A stretch of DNA of 28,565 nucleotides from CAZUTK01 sp964623265. Lineage in GTDB: Bacteria > Electryoneota > B3-LCP. How positions within the stretch are numbered: the first letter of the stretch is position 1; each line of letters opens with the position of its first letter. The notes beneath the pieces are model-generated. The model searched no databases. It was not told where the DNA came from and saw only the letters and a list, made by a program, of their open reading frames with translations. This document shows, piece by piece, positions 14,960 through 23,165 of the stretch. The position numbers and the translations under genes are program-made. Location: the NCBI GenBank assembly GCA_964623265.1, contig CAZUTK010000043.1, positions 1 to 28,565 on the forward strand. The letters are read 5' to 3'.

Positions 14960-16351
14960 ATGTCTTGGATCAAGCGGCATCGGAAGATGAATTCGACGCA
15001 ATTTCGGCAAATCTACGAGGCGTACTGCGATCCCTTCAGCTTTCTCACCGGCTATTTGAAGACGCTGGATCCGGTCAGCGGAGTGACGCCGTATCCGGAC
15101 TGGTCCCACCTGCGCAGATTGACGGGGAGTCTGCTTGAGAATCCGCGGGTTCTCGTCGTGAAGTCGCGCCAGATGATGGCGACCTGGACGGCGCTGGGGT
15201 TGCTGCTGCATCGCGCCGTCTTCGGGACGCCGGGCGTCTATCTCTTGTTGTCCCGGAATGAACGTTCGGCTCGAGAACTACTGGACCGGCTGCGCTTTTT
15301 GATCGCCGGTCTGCCGCCGTATTTCCGCCCGCGCGTCGGGGTGAACAATTCCGAGGAGCTGGAATTCGAACGGCGGGACGTGCGCATCCTCTCTCTGCCC
15401 GCCACGCCCGACGCGCCGCGCATGCATTCGCCCGCCGGCGTGATCTGGGATGAAATGGCGTTCACGCGCTATGCCGAAGAGATCTGGACGGCGCTGAAAC
15501 CGGCGCTGGATTCCGGCGGATTTTTCTGGGGGATCTCCAGTTCGGGCGGACCGGGAAACCTCTTCGCCCGGCTGGCGCAGAACCCCGCGGCGTACAGCCT
15601 CACCCCCGTCTGGCTGCATTACCGGGATCACCCCGCCCGGGACGATGCCTGGGCGCAGCAGGCTCGCAAGGGGCTGTCCCCGCTGCGCTGGGCGCAGGAA
15701 TACGAGATCAGCTTTGAAGCCTCGGAAGACCGCGTCTATCCGGAATTTCAGATCAGAACTCACGTTCTGGTCGAGCCTTACACTGTGCGACCCGATTTAC
15801 CGATTTACCGCTCCGTGGATTTCGGGTTTTATCACCCTGTTCTGCTCTATTTTCAAAAGACCGCCGACGACCGCATCATCCTATTCGACGAGTGGATCGG
15901 CGACCGGGCGACGCTGCAGGATCTGATCGCCGCGATCCGGTCGAAGGACGAGCAACACGGGATCTGCGAGCGGGATGTGGAGTGGACTTCCTGCGATCCT
16001 GCGGGGCACAGTCCGGGAGAATCGGGCGTGTCGCCGATTGATCGTCTCAAGGCGGCGGGCGTGAAAATTCGGGCGAAGGCTTCGCGCATCGAGGAAGGGG
16101 TGGATCTGGTCCGGGAGCTGCTGCGCGAACGGGAGGGGGCGCCGGGCTTGATGGTGTCGCCGGCGGCGGCGAAGACCATCGAGGATTTTCAAGGATACCG
16201 CCTGCGGGAAGACGGTTCCGCTCCGGAAAAAGACAACATCCACGACCACACGATGGACGCCGTGCGCTATTTCGTCGTCCACTGGCTGGGGTTTCGAGCG
16301 AAGCAGTTCCCGCTGAAGGCGCGGGTGCGGGGATTGAAACCGATGCCTTGA
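14960..16351 (+). CDS. phage terminase large subunit
   Basis: A 463-residue protein with the two-domain terminase layout. The ATPase part has a Walker A-like VVKSRQMMATW (about 66-76), Walker B GVIWDEMAF (about 160-168, D164 E165) and a coupling motif GISSSGG (about 191-197). The nuclease part has the first Asp in RSVDFGF (D287), the second in SCDPAG (D346) and the last in HDHTMDAVRY (D433), as expected for the RNase H-like fold. It would translocate and cut DNA into capsids. The Walker A lacks the usual glycine of the RQ(L/M)G(x)(S/T) variant, with Met in its place. Start 14960 has only GACGAG upstream. ATG 14987 is an alternative. All nuclease aspartates are intact, which argues against simple decay. 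Confidence 0.85.
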   Translation: MSWIKRHRKMNSTQFRQIYEAYCDPFSFLTGYLKTLDPVSGVTPYPDWSHLRRLTGSLLENPRVLVVKSRQMMATWTALGLLLHRAVFGTPGVYLLLSRNERSARELLDRLRFLIAGLPPYFRPRVGVNNSEELEFERRDVRILSLPATPDAPRMHSPAGVIWDEMAFTRYAEEIWTALKPALDSGGFFWGISSSGGPGNLFARLAQNPAAYSLTPVWLHYRDHPARDDAWAQQARKGLSPLRWAQEYEISFEASEDRVYPEFQIRTHVLVEPYTVRPDLPIYRSVDFGFYHPVLLYFQKTADDRIILFDEWIGDRATLQDLIAAIRSKDEQHGICERDVEWTSCDPAGHSPGESGVSPIDRLKAAGVKIRAKASRIEEGVDLVRELLREREGAPGLMVSPAAAKTIEDFQGYRLREDGSAPEKDNIHDHTMDAVRYFVVHWLGFRAKQFPLKARVRGLKPMP

Positions 16352-16418
16352 AAGACCCTTATCAGGACGGAAAACCAGGCTTCCGATTCAAAGCTTCGGC
16401 AAACAGAGTGCAGCCGGT

Positions 16419-18812
16419 TCAGTATTCCACCTTCACGTGCCACAGTTTCGTCTTGCCGGTGAAGCGGACGTAAACGCAGTGATTCTCGTTCAGATACGGC
16501 GTCAGATCGGCGCTGCGCTGGACTTTGCCGTCGCTTTTGCCCTGGATGACGTTGTTCGTCCAGCGGAGGTTGTCCGGCGAGGCGTCCATGCGGAAGGCGC
16601 TCCCTTCGATCTCGACCTGGATGGCGGCGGATTCCGCCGGATAAACGTTGAATTTGTAGGTGAAGAAGCCGTCCCCGGAAGTGCCGCGATAGAGCTGATC
16701 CCGGTTGTCGCGGGTGTTGGTGTAGCTGCCGCTTTCCTCCCAGAGGAAAGGCCCTTCCTGGCCGTCTTCACCTCTTAGGTGCGGGTAAAATTCCAGCGGA
16801 TACCGCCGGGTCATCTTCGCCTTCTGCGCCAGCGCGACGAATTCCGGCATCCCCACCAGTTCGTACTGACCCGGGAAGGCTTTTTCCAGAGCTCGGACGC
16901 AGTTCAGCATATCGGTGGGAGTCATAAACCAGTTGACCCAGGTCAGATGGAGAAACAAGGGCCGCCAGGGAGCTGTTTCCACCATCCTAACTATGATACG
17001 GGCGATATCTTCGCTGCTTTCCCGATTGTCAGCGCCTGCACCGTATGTATTTCGAATATAGGGGAAAAGGGGCCGCGATTCCGGCCAGTAGATCCCCTGA
17101 TAAGCGAATCCACCGCGGTATCCATCGCGGATGGCGATGGCGTTCGTCAAGTTGGTGATGTGGGATTCCACCGTGGGACTGGAAATCTTCGGGAAGCTGT
17201 AATAATCATGGAGATAATCCGCCACCACGAGCCCCGTTTTCTCCAGATAGAGATTCGCGTATTCGTCATAGCGGCCGAGCATATCCCCGAAGTTTTCATG
17301 GGTGAACAAGGCGTATCCCACCGGCAGATCCGCGGTGAAATAGTCCATCGGCGACGCATTGTCATAATACCAGCGCATCATGCCGCGGCAGAAATTCCAC
17401 GCCAAACCGTTCATCGTCCAGTTGATGGGGATTTTGCCGCGCGCGGGATCGCGCCATAAGCCGCCTCGGACACGGCTGTTCTCGTACCCCCGATAAATGA
17501 CGCCGAATTGGTCTCCGTCCGTGACAGTGAACGTCAGATACACTTTATCCGCATCTAAATTCACCTCGTCCGGCGAAACCGACCGCTGCCGCAGCGGTGC
17601 CTCGAAGAGCGGACTGACCGCCGCATGAACGGAGGCGTTCGCCATATCCATAGAACCGGCGTGGAAGCAGCGCAGTTGCGAGATGAGCTTGATGTTATCA
17701 ATCTCATTGCTGGGCCAGCCGCGGACCATCGTGAAGGGTCCGGTCGCGGTCAAAATCCGCTTGTAGAAATCCCGCGCATAGCGACTCGCGTTCCACCATG
17801 TCGCCGGAGTCGGACTCGGTTCCATGTAAAAAGTGAATTCCCCGGAACCGATTGGGTAGTCGTTGATCCAGGGTTGCGCACGGTTGCCCCGCCAATCGTT
17901 CTCATGGGCTTCATTTCCGTAGTTCAGCGTGACGGAACGCTTCTTCGTCAGGGGGAGCAGGTGATCTATCGCCCACTGGTAGAGATCCTTGCGAGTGCGC
18001 CAGGGGGCATCGGAATTTCGCGCCTTCCACTGGTTGCGCAGGTCGAAGGCGTTCGGCGTCTTCAACTTGTCGCCGCCTGAACCCAGCTTCGCGCGGTATT
18101 CGTCCGGCAGCAGCGTGAAACCGTCGGCCAGCCCCAGCGTGCGCTGCGTTGCCGTGTNNNNNNNNNNGGCTTCCAGAAGCGGCACATCGTCCGGATGCAC
18201 CGGCACGGCGTTGCCGAAGATGCCCGACATCGTGGTGGCGAGGTTGGCGGTGGCGGCTCGGGTTTCTTCGACGTCCCCCCCTTCGAAGGGATCCACGATG
18301 ATGTAATAATGAATATTGGTGTGCCGAACTACCCAATCGAGGAGCTCTTCCGAATTCATCTGGATGATTCCCAAACGAAGCCGCAAAGAATCAGTTCCGG
18401 CGCGGGATGCATAATACTCCCGCCAGAATCTATCGGGAAAACCGTCGAATTCGAAGTAGATCATCGTGCCTTCCGGAGCGGTGCGGTTGACCAGCCCCTG
18501 GATCGCCGCCAGAGTCATCATCTGCCAGAGCGTGGTGCCCTTGTTGACCTGCATAACCCGCAGCTTCTGCGGCGTGGGCCATTGAGCGAACGTGTTCAGC
18601 CCGCTCAGACGCTCCGCCCAGGGAGAAGCCGCAGCTTCTTCAGCGGGAAACGATCCTTGCGAATCGTGCGCCGCTTCAACGACGGCTTCCGCTTGCGGCA
18701 GAGTTCCCTCCCGGGGAGGATTGCCGGCGCTGCGGCAGCCGAGGAAACAGAGCAGAAGTGCCGCAAAAATCCGGCGCCGCCGGCTGTTCCGGAAGTGGCT
18801 TATAATTCCCAT
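16419..18812 (-). CDS. GxGYxYP-type putative glycoside hydrolase, lipoprotein
   Basis: About 797 residues, with four codons undefined because of a 10-N gap. The N-terminus is basic (RNSRRRR), then hydrophobic, with a lipobox FLGC (C26), so a lipoprotein is predicted. The region from about 80 (LRVMQVNKGTTLWQMMTLAAIQGLVNRTAPEGTMIYFEFDG) resembles the N-terminal domain of GxGYxYP proteins. A large central domain carries aromatic-rich segments (YLTFTVTDGDQFGVIYRGYEN, FTHENFGDMLGRYDEY, IYWPESRPLFPYIRNTYGAG, LFLHLTWVNWFMTP). The last roughly 100 residues are a beta-sandwich-like module (YKFNVYPAESAAIQVEIEG), possibly carbohydrate-binding. Glycan hydrolysis at the cell surface is the family's predicted role, not proven. 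The ATG has only a weak AGGG upstream. It ends 67 nt from the terminase gene, in convergent orientation. Confidence 0.65.
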   Translation of the reverse strand: MGIISHFRNSRRRRIFAALLLCFLGCRSAGNPPREGTLPQAEAVVEAAHDSQGSFPAEEAAASPWAERLSGLNTFAQWPTPQKLRVMQVNKGTTLWQMMTLAAIQGLVNRTAPEGTMIYFEFDGFPDRFWREYYASRAGTDSLRLRLGIIQMNSEELLDWVVRHTNIHYYIIVDPFEGGDVEETRAATANLATTMSGIFGNAVPVHPDDVPLLEAXXXXTATQRTLGLADGFTLLPDEYRAKLGSGGDKLKTPNAFDLRNQWKARNSDAPWRTRKDLYQWAIDHLLPLTKKRSVTLNYGNEAHENDWRGNRAQPWINDYPIGSGEFTFYMEPSPTPATWWNASRYARDFYKRILTATGPFTMVRGWPSNEIDNIKLISQLRCFHAGSMDMANASVHAAVSPLFEAPLRQRSVSPDEVNLDADKVYLTFTVTDGDQFGVIYRGYENSRVRGGLWRDPARGKIPINWTMNGLAWNFCRGMMRWYYDNASPMDYFTADLPVGYALFTHENFGDMLGRYDEYANLYLEKTGLVVADYLHDYYSFPKISSPTVESHITNLTNAIAIRDGYRGGFAYQGIYWPESRPLFPYIRNTYGAGADNRESSEDIARIIVRMVETAPWRPLFLHLTWVNWFMTPTDMLNCVRALEKAFPGQYELVGMPEFVALAQKAKMTRRYPLEFYPHLRGEDGQEGPFLWEESGSYTNTRDNRDQLYRGTSGDGFFTYKFNVYPAESAAIQVEIEGSAFRMDASPDNLRWTNNVIQGKSDGKVQRSADLTPYLNENHCVYVRFTGKTKLWHVKVEY
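18158..18167. other. assembly gap (10 N) inside the GxGYxYP gene
   Basis: Exactly ten undetermined bases. The reading frame is preserved on both sides, so the true gap length is probably 1 modulo 3 (1, 4, 7, 10...), or the Ns mask real low-quality bases. Confidence 0.95.
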
Positions 18813-19009
18813 AGTACGCCCTTTTCTGAATGGTTTATGCTATTGGCAGGCTGAACGACGAAAGCCGCTTCAAGCGGAATTCATCGTGTGATTATGATAA
18901 TCCGAAATCGGGAAAAAGTCAAGCGAAAGTCCGCTGAACTTGCCAGTGCGCGGCGGGGCATCGGGACCGGTGCGCCCGTGTGAAACGGCACGTGCAATTC
19001 GCGCTGAAT

Positions 19010-19033
19010 ACAAAAGGGCGGCAACCGCCGCCC
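19010..19033 (-). terminator. intrinsic terminator after cytochrome c gene
   Basis: On the minus strand GGGCGGC-GGTT-GCCGCCC is followed at once by TTTTGT. It is a 7-bp all-GC stem with a T-tract, starting 25 nt after the stop of the 19059-19637 gene. It closes the PEP carboxykinase/cytochrome cluster. The 18813-19009 interval upstream of the lipoprotein gene holds nothing else recognisable. Confidence 0.8.
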
Positions 19034-19058
19034 CTCTCCGGATTCTCTTCTGAAATCT

Positions 19059-19637
19059 TCATTTACCGCCGGGCGGCAGCGGCGCCGGTACCTCGTTGCG
19101 GATCGGTCTCAAGGACATAAGGTAATTGAACATCGCGTTCAAATCTTCGTCGCTCATCGCCGCCAAATTGAACCAGGGCATCGGAGGCAGGATGTCGCGT
19201 CCGCCGCCCAGATGCTTCCCGCTGCGCAGTACCTCGCGGAAATCATCCGCCGTCCAGTAGCCCATACCGGTCTCCTTGTCCGGCGTCAGGTTGTAGGCGA
19301 AGCTGACTCCCCAGGGACCCGCCCAGGCGGTCAGATTGTTGTTGGTCAAGCCGCCCCATTTGTCGGGCCCGAAGAGCTTCGCGGGGATCTCCGGCAATTT
19401 CTCGTCGGCGGGATGCCCGGAAAGCAGCCGGGCGGCGTCGGGAATCGGGCCTTTCGGGGTGAAGACCTTGGGGGAATGGCAGTCGTTGCAGCCCGAAGTC
19501 GTCACCAGATATTCGCCTCTGGACATCTTGGCTTTCGGCGCGGTTTTTTCCTGCGCCTGAGCTCCCGCCGGCGGCATCGCTGCGAGGATCCATGCGAAAC
19601 TGCACGACAGAAGCAAAACCATGCTGACGGTTTTCAT
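19059..19637 (-). CDS. monohaem c-type cytochrome, periplasmic (paralogue 1)
   Basis: A 192-residue protein with signal peptide (MKTVSMVLLLSCSFAWILAA, cleavage near PPAGAQA). The haem-binding CNDCH is near residue 50, and the likely distal Met ligand is in LPPMPWF near 153. Family-typical blocks lie between: SPKVFTPKGPIPD, RLLSGHPA, TAWAGPWGVSFAYNLTPDKETG. The C-terminal helix (MSDEDLNAMFNYLMSLRPI) is the usual cytochrome c end. It would carry electrons in the periplasm. It is a clear paralogue of the protein at 22312. ATG 19637 is preferred because GGAG lies 9 nt before it; the ATG five codons upstream has none. It is preceded by a terminator (19703-19745), so it probably has its own promoter, and it is followed by another terminator. 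Confidence 0.9.
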   Translation of the reverse strand: MKTVSMVLLLSCSFAWILAAMPPAGAQAQEKTAPKAKMSRGEYLVTTSGCNDCHSPKVFTPKGPIPDAARLLSGHPADEKLPEIPAKLFGPDKWGGLTNNNLTAWAGPWGVSFAYNLTPDKETGMGYWTADDFREVLRSGKHLGGGRDILPPMPWFNLAAMSDEDLNAMFNYLMSLRPIRNEVPAPLPPGGK

Positions 19638-19702
19638 GGAAGAAATCTCCATAAATAAGGGAAAGGATGTGAGGGTTTAGTATGCGCCGGTGACACGGTG
19701 CG

Positions 19703-19745
19703 GATAAAGGAAGGCGCCTTAAGACGGTGGAATCAGGCGCCTTCC
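19703..19745 (-). terminator. intrinsic terminator overlapping a stop codon
   Basis: On the minus strand GGAAGGCGCCT (15-nt loop) AGGCGCCTTCC is followed by TTTATCC. It is a perfect 11-bp stem. The left arm encodes the last residues (E-G-A) of the 55-residue protein, and the TGA stop lies at the stem-loop junction. Termination and the end of translation are therefore coupled. Confidence 0.8.
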
Positions 19746-19900
19746 GCTTCAGGATTTTCCGCCGCTCCTTCCGCCTGCCCAGCCTCGGAATTCTTCTTGC
19801 AGACGCCGACGACGGCGTGGAAGAAGACTAGCAGAATGAATCCGAATAGGCTCAGGATCAGCAGCCAGCCCAGAAGCGAAAGAAAGGTTTTCAGTTTCAT
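19733..19900 (-). CDS. 55-residue single-pass membrane protein, unknown
   Basis: MKLKTFLSLLGWLLILSL begins one long hydrophobic helix (to about residue 33: FGFILLVFFHAVVGVC). A short polar Glu/Ala/Gly-rich tail follows (KKNSEAGQAEGAAENPEAEGA). AAGGAG 6 nt before the ATG makes translation very likely. It lies 71 nt downstream of PEP carboxykinase on the same strand and ends in a strong terminator, so it closes that transcript. The size and topology recall tiny accessory subunits of respiratory complexes, and cytochrome genes flank the cluster, but no family is recognised and that role is only a suggestion. Confidence 0.65.
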   Translation of the reverse strand: MKLKTFLSLLGWLLILSLFGFILLVFFHAVVGVCKKNSEAGQAEGAAENPEAEGA

Positions 19901-19971
19901 ATCGCACTCCTTCACTACAGATCTGCCGGAAATCGCAGCGGATGGGATGCAGGACGACCGTCCGCGCCGCG

Positions 19972-21588
19972 TCACGGGACGGGACCCGCCGCGCGGATCT
20001 CCGCGTTCACGTAGCTTTCGTATGCTTTGAAATTCTCGGCGAATTTGGCAGCGAGTTCGCGCGCCATGCGGTCATAGGCGCCAGGATCCTTCCAAGTCTT
20101 TTTCGGATTCAAGATCTCCGCGGGCACACCTGGCGCGGAGCGCGGCACATAAACCCGGAAGACGGGATGCGGGTCGTATTCCACCTCGTTCAGTTTGCCC
20201 TCCAGCGCGGCGTTGACCAGCGCGCGGGTGTGCGGCAGGGACATCCGCCTGCCTGCGCCGTAGGGTCCTCCCGTCCAACCGGTGTTGACCAGCCAGCAGG
20301 TGACTCGGTGGCGCTGGATCTTTTCGCCCAGAAGTTCTGCGTATTTCGTCGGATGCAGCACCATAAAGGGGGCGCCGAAGCAGGCGCTGAACGTCGCCTG
20401 CGGTTCTTTTTGCATCCCGGATTCCGTGGAACTTTGTTCCGTGCCGCCCAGCTTGGCGGTGTAACCCGAGATGAAATGATACATCGCCTGTTTCGGAGTC
20501 AGCCGGGCGATGGGGGGGAGCACCCCGAAGGCGTCCGTCGTCAGCAGGATGATATTCGTCGGATGCCCGCCGCGCTTTTCCGGAACATGATTGGGAATGT
20601 GCGACAGCGGATAGGCGGCGCGGGTGTTTTCCGTCAGCGAATCGTCGTCCAGATCCAGCCTGCGGGTAACGGGATTGTACGCCACGTTCTCGAGGATGGT
20701 CCCGAAGCGCCGCGTCGTCTGGAAGATCTCCGGTTCCTCCGCTTCGGAAAGCCGGATCATCTTGGCGTAGCAACCGCCTTCGAAGTTGAAGACTCCGTTG
20801 TCCGACCAGCCGTGCTCGTCGTCGCCGATCAGGCGCCGGTTGGGATCCGCAGAGAGGGTGGTTTTTCCGGTTCCGGAAAGCCCGAAAAAGACGGCGACAT
20901 CGCCGGCTTTGCCCATCGTGGCGGAGCAGTGCATCGTCAGGACGCGTTCTTGAGGCAGCAGGAAGTTGTCCATGCTGAAGACGGCTTTTTTGATCTCGCC
21001 CGCATACGCCGTTCCGCCGATCAAAATCCACTTTTTCGACAGATGGATCAGGATGAAAACGCCCGACTGCGTCCCATCCGTCTCCGGATCGGCGTAGAAG
21101 CCCGGAGCGTGGATGACGGTGATCTGCGGGACGTGGTCTTCGAGCTTTTCGGGGGGCGCTTGGATGAAGAGATTGCGGGCGAAGAGACTGTGCCAAGCGG
21201 TTTCCGTGATGATCCGCACGGGCAGTTGATAATCCGGATCGGCGCCGCTGTAGCAATCCTGAATGAAGACTTCCTTCCCCTGAAAATAGGCGCGCAGGCG
21301 CTGGTAGAGAGCCTGAAAGCGATCTTCCGAGATGGGGCGGTTCGAATCGCTCCACCAGACCAGCGGCTCGCTGGTGGCTTCCCGGACGATGTATTTATCC
21401 CGAGCGGCTCGACCGGTGTGCGTCCCCGTGCGCACCGCGATAGGACCCAGATGCGTGATCACCCCTTCGCGGCGGCGGATGATCTGCTCATAGAGCGTGG
21501 GGGTGTTGTAGTTCCAGCGTTCCGCCGCCAGATGGCTTAAGCCGTGCCGGCTTAAATCATACTTGCTCTTGATGTATTCGTCCACCAT
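19972..21588 (-). CDS. pckA: phosphoenolpyruvate carboxykinase (ATP)
   Basis: A 538-residue enzyme converting oxaloacetate and ATP to phosphoenolpyruvate, CO2 and ADP in the cytoplasm (gluconeogenesis, or the reverse in anaerobes). Signatures: RTGTHTGRAARDKYIV near the N-terminus (substrate-binding Arg), the Mn-binding and kinase-1a region GLSGTGKTTLSADPNR (about 236-251), and IGDDEHGWSD (kinase-2) directly after. SGYTAKLGGTE and the conserved W-L-V-N-T-G-W-T-G-G-P-Y-G motif lie in the C-terminal part. The length is normal for the ATP-dependent class, and all key motifs are intact. It lies 24 nt downstream of the OB-fold-like gene, so they form one transcript. A GAAAGG ribosome site precedes ATG 21588. 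Confidence 0.97.
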   Translation of the reverse strand: MVDEYIKSKYDLSRHGLSHLAAERWNYNTPTLYEQIIRRREGVITHLGPIAVRTGTHTGRAARDKYIVREATSEPLVWWSDSNRPISEDRFQALYQRLRAYFQGKEVFIQDCYSGADPDYQLPVRIITETAWHSLFARNLFIQAPPEKLEDHVPQITVIHAPGFYADPETDGTQSGVFILIHLSKKWILIGGTAYAGEIKKAVFSMDNFLLPQERVLTMHCSATMGKAGDVAVFFGLSGTGKTTLSADPNRRLIGDDEHGWSDNGVFNFEGGCYAKMIRLSEAEEPEIFQTTRRFGTILENVAYNPVTRRLDLDDDSLTENTRAAYPLSHIPNHVPEKRGGHPTNIILLTTDAFGVLPPIARLTPKQAMYHFISGYTAKLGGTEQSSTESGMQKEPQATFSACFGAPFMVLHPTKYAELLGEKIQRHRVTCWLVNTGWTGGPYGAGRRMSLPHTRALVNAALEGKLNEVEYDPHPVFRVYVPRSAPGVPAEILNPKKTWKDPGAYDRMARELAAKFAENFKAYESYVNAEIRAAGPVP

Positions 21589-21612
21589 TCCGCGCCTTTC
21601 TTCTCTTAAGAA

Positions 21613-22089
21613 TCAGGAAGCGCTCTTGCGCCAGCCGCTCCAGACCGGCTTGCCCTTCTCGTCGCGCAGAGTCAGGATTTCGTCGCCGCGCTTCACCTCG
21701 GCGGCGATCACGGCGCTCTCCCCGTCCAGCTTCACCTTGCAGCCCGTCACTTCGATCTGATCCTTCGGCGCGATGATGACGTCCTGATTCTCGATGTACC
21801 AGGCGGGTCCCAGATGCACCGAGACGGTCTCGCCATCCGCCGTCTCCAGCTGCGCGTGAACGCCTTGCGTCATCCCCTTGATCGGCTTGATGTAGTCAAT
21901 CGCAGCGACTTTGCCGGAGAAGGTCGCCAGCTTTTTTGGATTGAACAGCCTGTCGTATTTCGTGCCGATGCCCCAGCCGCCCATGGTCTTCTGGCGCTTG
22001 CGCCTTTTGGCGATCGCCAGAGCCACCAGCGAGGCGCCCGCGGCGGCCGCTACCGCAGATGCGGCGATGAGAGTTTTCTTCTTGTTCAT
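21613..22089 (-). CDS. anchored OB-fold-like protein, unknown
   Basis: A 158-residue protein. It starts MNKKKTLIAASAVAAAAGAS, a hydrophobic segment (residues 5-27) followed by RRKRQK, so it is an N-anchored or signal-bearing protein. The C-terminal half reads as a small beta-barrel (FSGKVAAIDYIKPIKGM, VHAQLETADGETVSVHLGP, YIENQDVIIAPKDQIEVTG, AVIAAEVKRGDEILTLRD, then GKPVWSGW). That pattern is common in OB-fold-like proteins of anaerobes that sit beside cytochrome genes, often loosely annotated as DNA-binding. An extracytoplasmic site fits the neighbours better. AAAGGAG 6 nt before ATG 22089 fixes the start. It is the first gene of the PEP carboxykinase transcript. A weak promoter (TTGCAC-17-AATATT) may lie near 22190-22220. 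Confidence 0.6.
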   Translation of the reverse strand: MNKKKTLIAASAVAAAAGASLVALAIAKRRKRQKTMGGWGIGTKYDRLFNPKKLATFSGKVAAIDYIKPIKGMTQGVHAQLETADGETVSVHLGPAWYIENQDVIIAPKDQIEVTGCKVKLDGESAVIAAEVKRGDEILTLRDEKGKPVWSGWRKSAS

Positions 22090-22311
22090 CTCGGCTCCTT
22101 TCACTCGACATTAAATCTAACGAACGAACATTCAGAAAGTTCTACGATAACCAAGCGAGAATAGTGTGGAAAAAATGCGGAAAATGTGAAATATTTTGCA
22201 ACCCGTGATTGTGTGCAACTTTTGGATGCTTTGAAGGTCTAATTCTAAGAAGGATGAACGTAAGAGGAGATGCGCATGCCTGGGGGTGATGACGGTTGGT
22301 GATGCGGATGG

Positions 22312-22905
22312 TCACGGTTGCTTCATCGGCGCGGGTTCTTGGTTCAGCTTCTGCGGCGGGATGGGCTGCTGCACCGGATTGGCGATGGGCTTTAGCGACA
22401 TGAAGTAGTCGAACATCGCCTTCAGATCTTCGTCGCTCAGCGCGCTGAACGCCGTCGGCATCGGCGGCAGAAGGGAGCGGCTGCCGTCATGCAGCATCCC
22501 GGTGCGCATCACGTCTTTGAACGTATCGAAGGTCCAGTTGCCGATGCCGGTCTCCTTGTCGGGAGTCAAATTACTGCTGAAACTGACTCCCCACGGACCC
22601 ACCCAGGCGGTCAGGTCATTGGTGAAGAAACCTCCCCATTTCTGCGGTGCGATCAAGTCTCCAGGAATTTCCGGCAGCTTCATCGCCGCGGGGGATCCGG
22701 AGAAGAGGCGTTCAGGATCGGGCTGAGGACCCTTAGGACCGAGAATCTTCGGCGAGTGGCAGGTGTGGCAATCTTCGACCAGCGCCGCACCGCGATCCAT
22801 TGATCTCTGCTCGTTCTGTCCTGAATGAATCGGCTTAAAAATTCCTGCCGTCAACGCTAGCATTACTGCCGCAGCCGCAATGTATCCAATCATTCTTGAT
22901 ACCAT
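22312..22905 (-). CDS. monohaem c-type cytochrome, membrane-anchored or secreted (paralogue 2)
   Basis: A 197-residue protein. The N-terminal hydrophobic segment (MIGYIAAAAVMLALTAGIF) could be an uncleaved anchor. The haem site CHTCH is near residue 47, and the likely distal Met is in LLPPMPTAF. It shares with the 19059 protein the order of blocks SPK-PKGP-LPEIP-KWGG-LTAW-GPWGVSF-NLTPDKETG-PPMP-SDEDL-AMF-Y-MSLKPI. It is thus a paralogue, with the greatest divergence in the signal region and the C-terminal tail (PVQQPIPPQKLNQEPAPM). The ATG at 22905 is chosen over TTG 22920 because AGGAG lies 7 nt upstream. It is 222 nt upstream of the OB-fold-like gene in the same direction. Confidence 0.9.
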   Translation of the reverse strand: MVSRMIGYIAAAAVMLALTAGIFKPIHSGQNEQRSMDRGAALVEDCHTCHSPKILGPKGPQPDPERLFSGSPAAMKLPEIPGDLIAPQKWGGFFTNDLTAWVGPWGVSFSSNLTPDKETGIGNWTFDTFKDVMRTGMLHDGSRSLLPPMPTAFSALSDEDLKAMFDYFMSLKPIANPVQQPIPPQKLNQEPAPMKQP

Positions 22906-23165
22906 TCTTTCTCTCCTCAACTGTGTTGAATTATTTGAAATGATTGAATTTATTACCGATGGAATCGGTCCAAAGGATTTTCGGCGGCGATGCTATTATG
23001 ATGTACGGGAAGGCGAAAGATTCGTTGGAAGGATTTAGAATTTTTTATCGTAGGTTGCGAAGCGCGGGGTGATCGAGCCGAATGGTGGCGGTGTCGGGCC
23101 AAAATCCGGCGCGCAAGAACGAATGTAGAGGAAACGGACCGCGCAAAGATGGGCGGATCGCAGGA

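Noticed and set aside
19942..21540. A 532-codon open frame on the plus strand opposite PEP carboxykinase
   Set aside because: It is antisense to a protein with all PEP carboxykinase motifs, has no ribosome site, and its composition (very rich in Arg, Gly and Ala) is typical of a shadow frame in GC-rich DNA.
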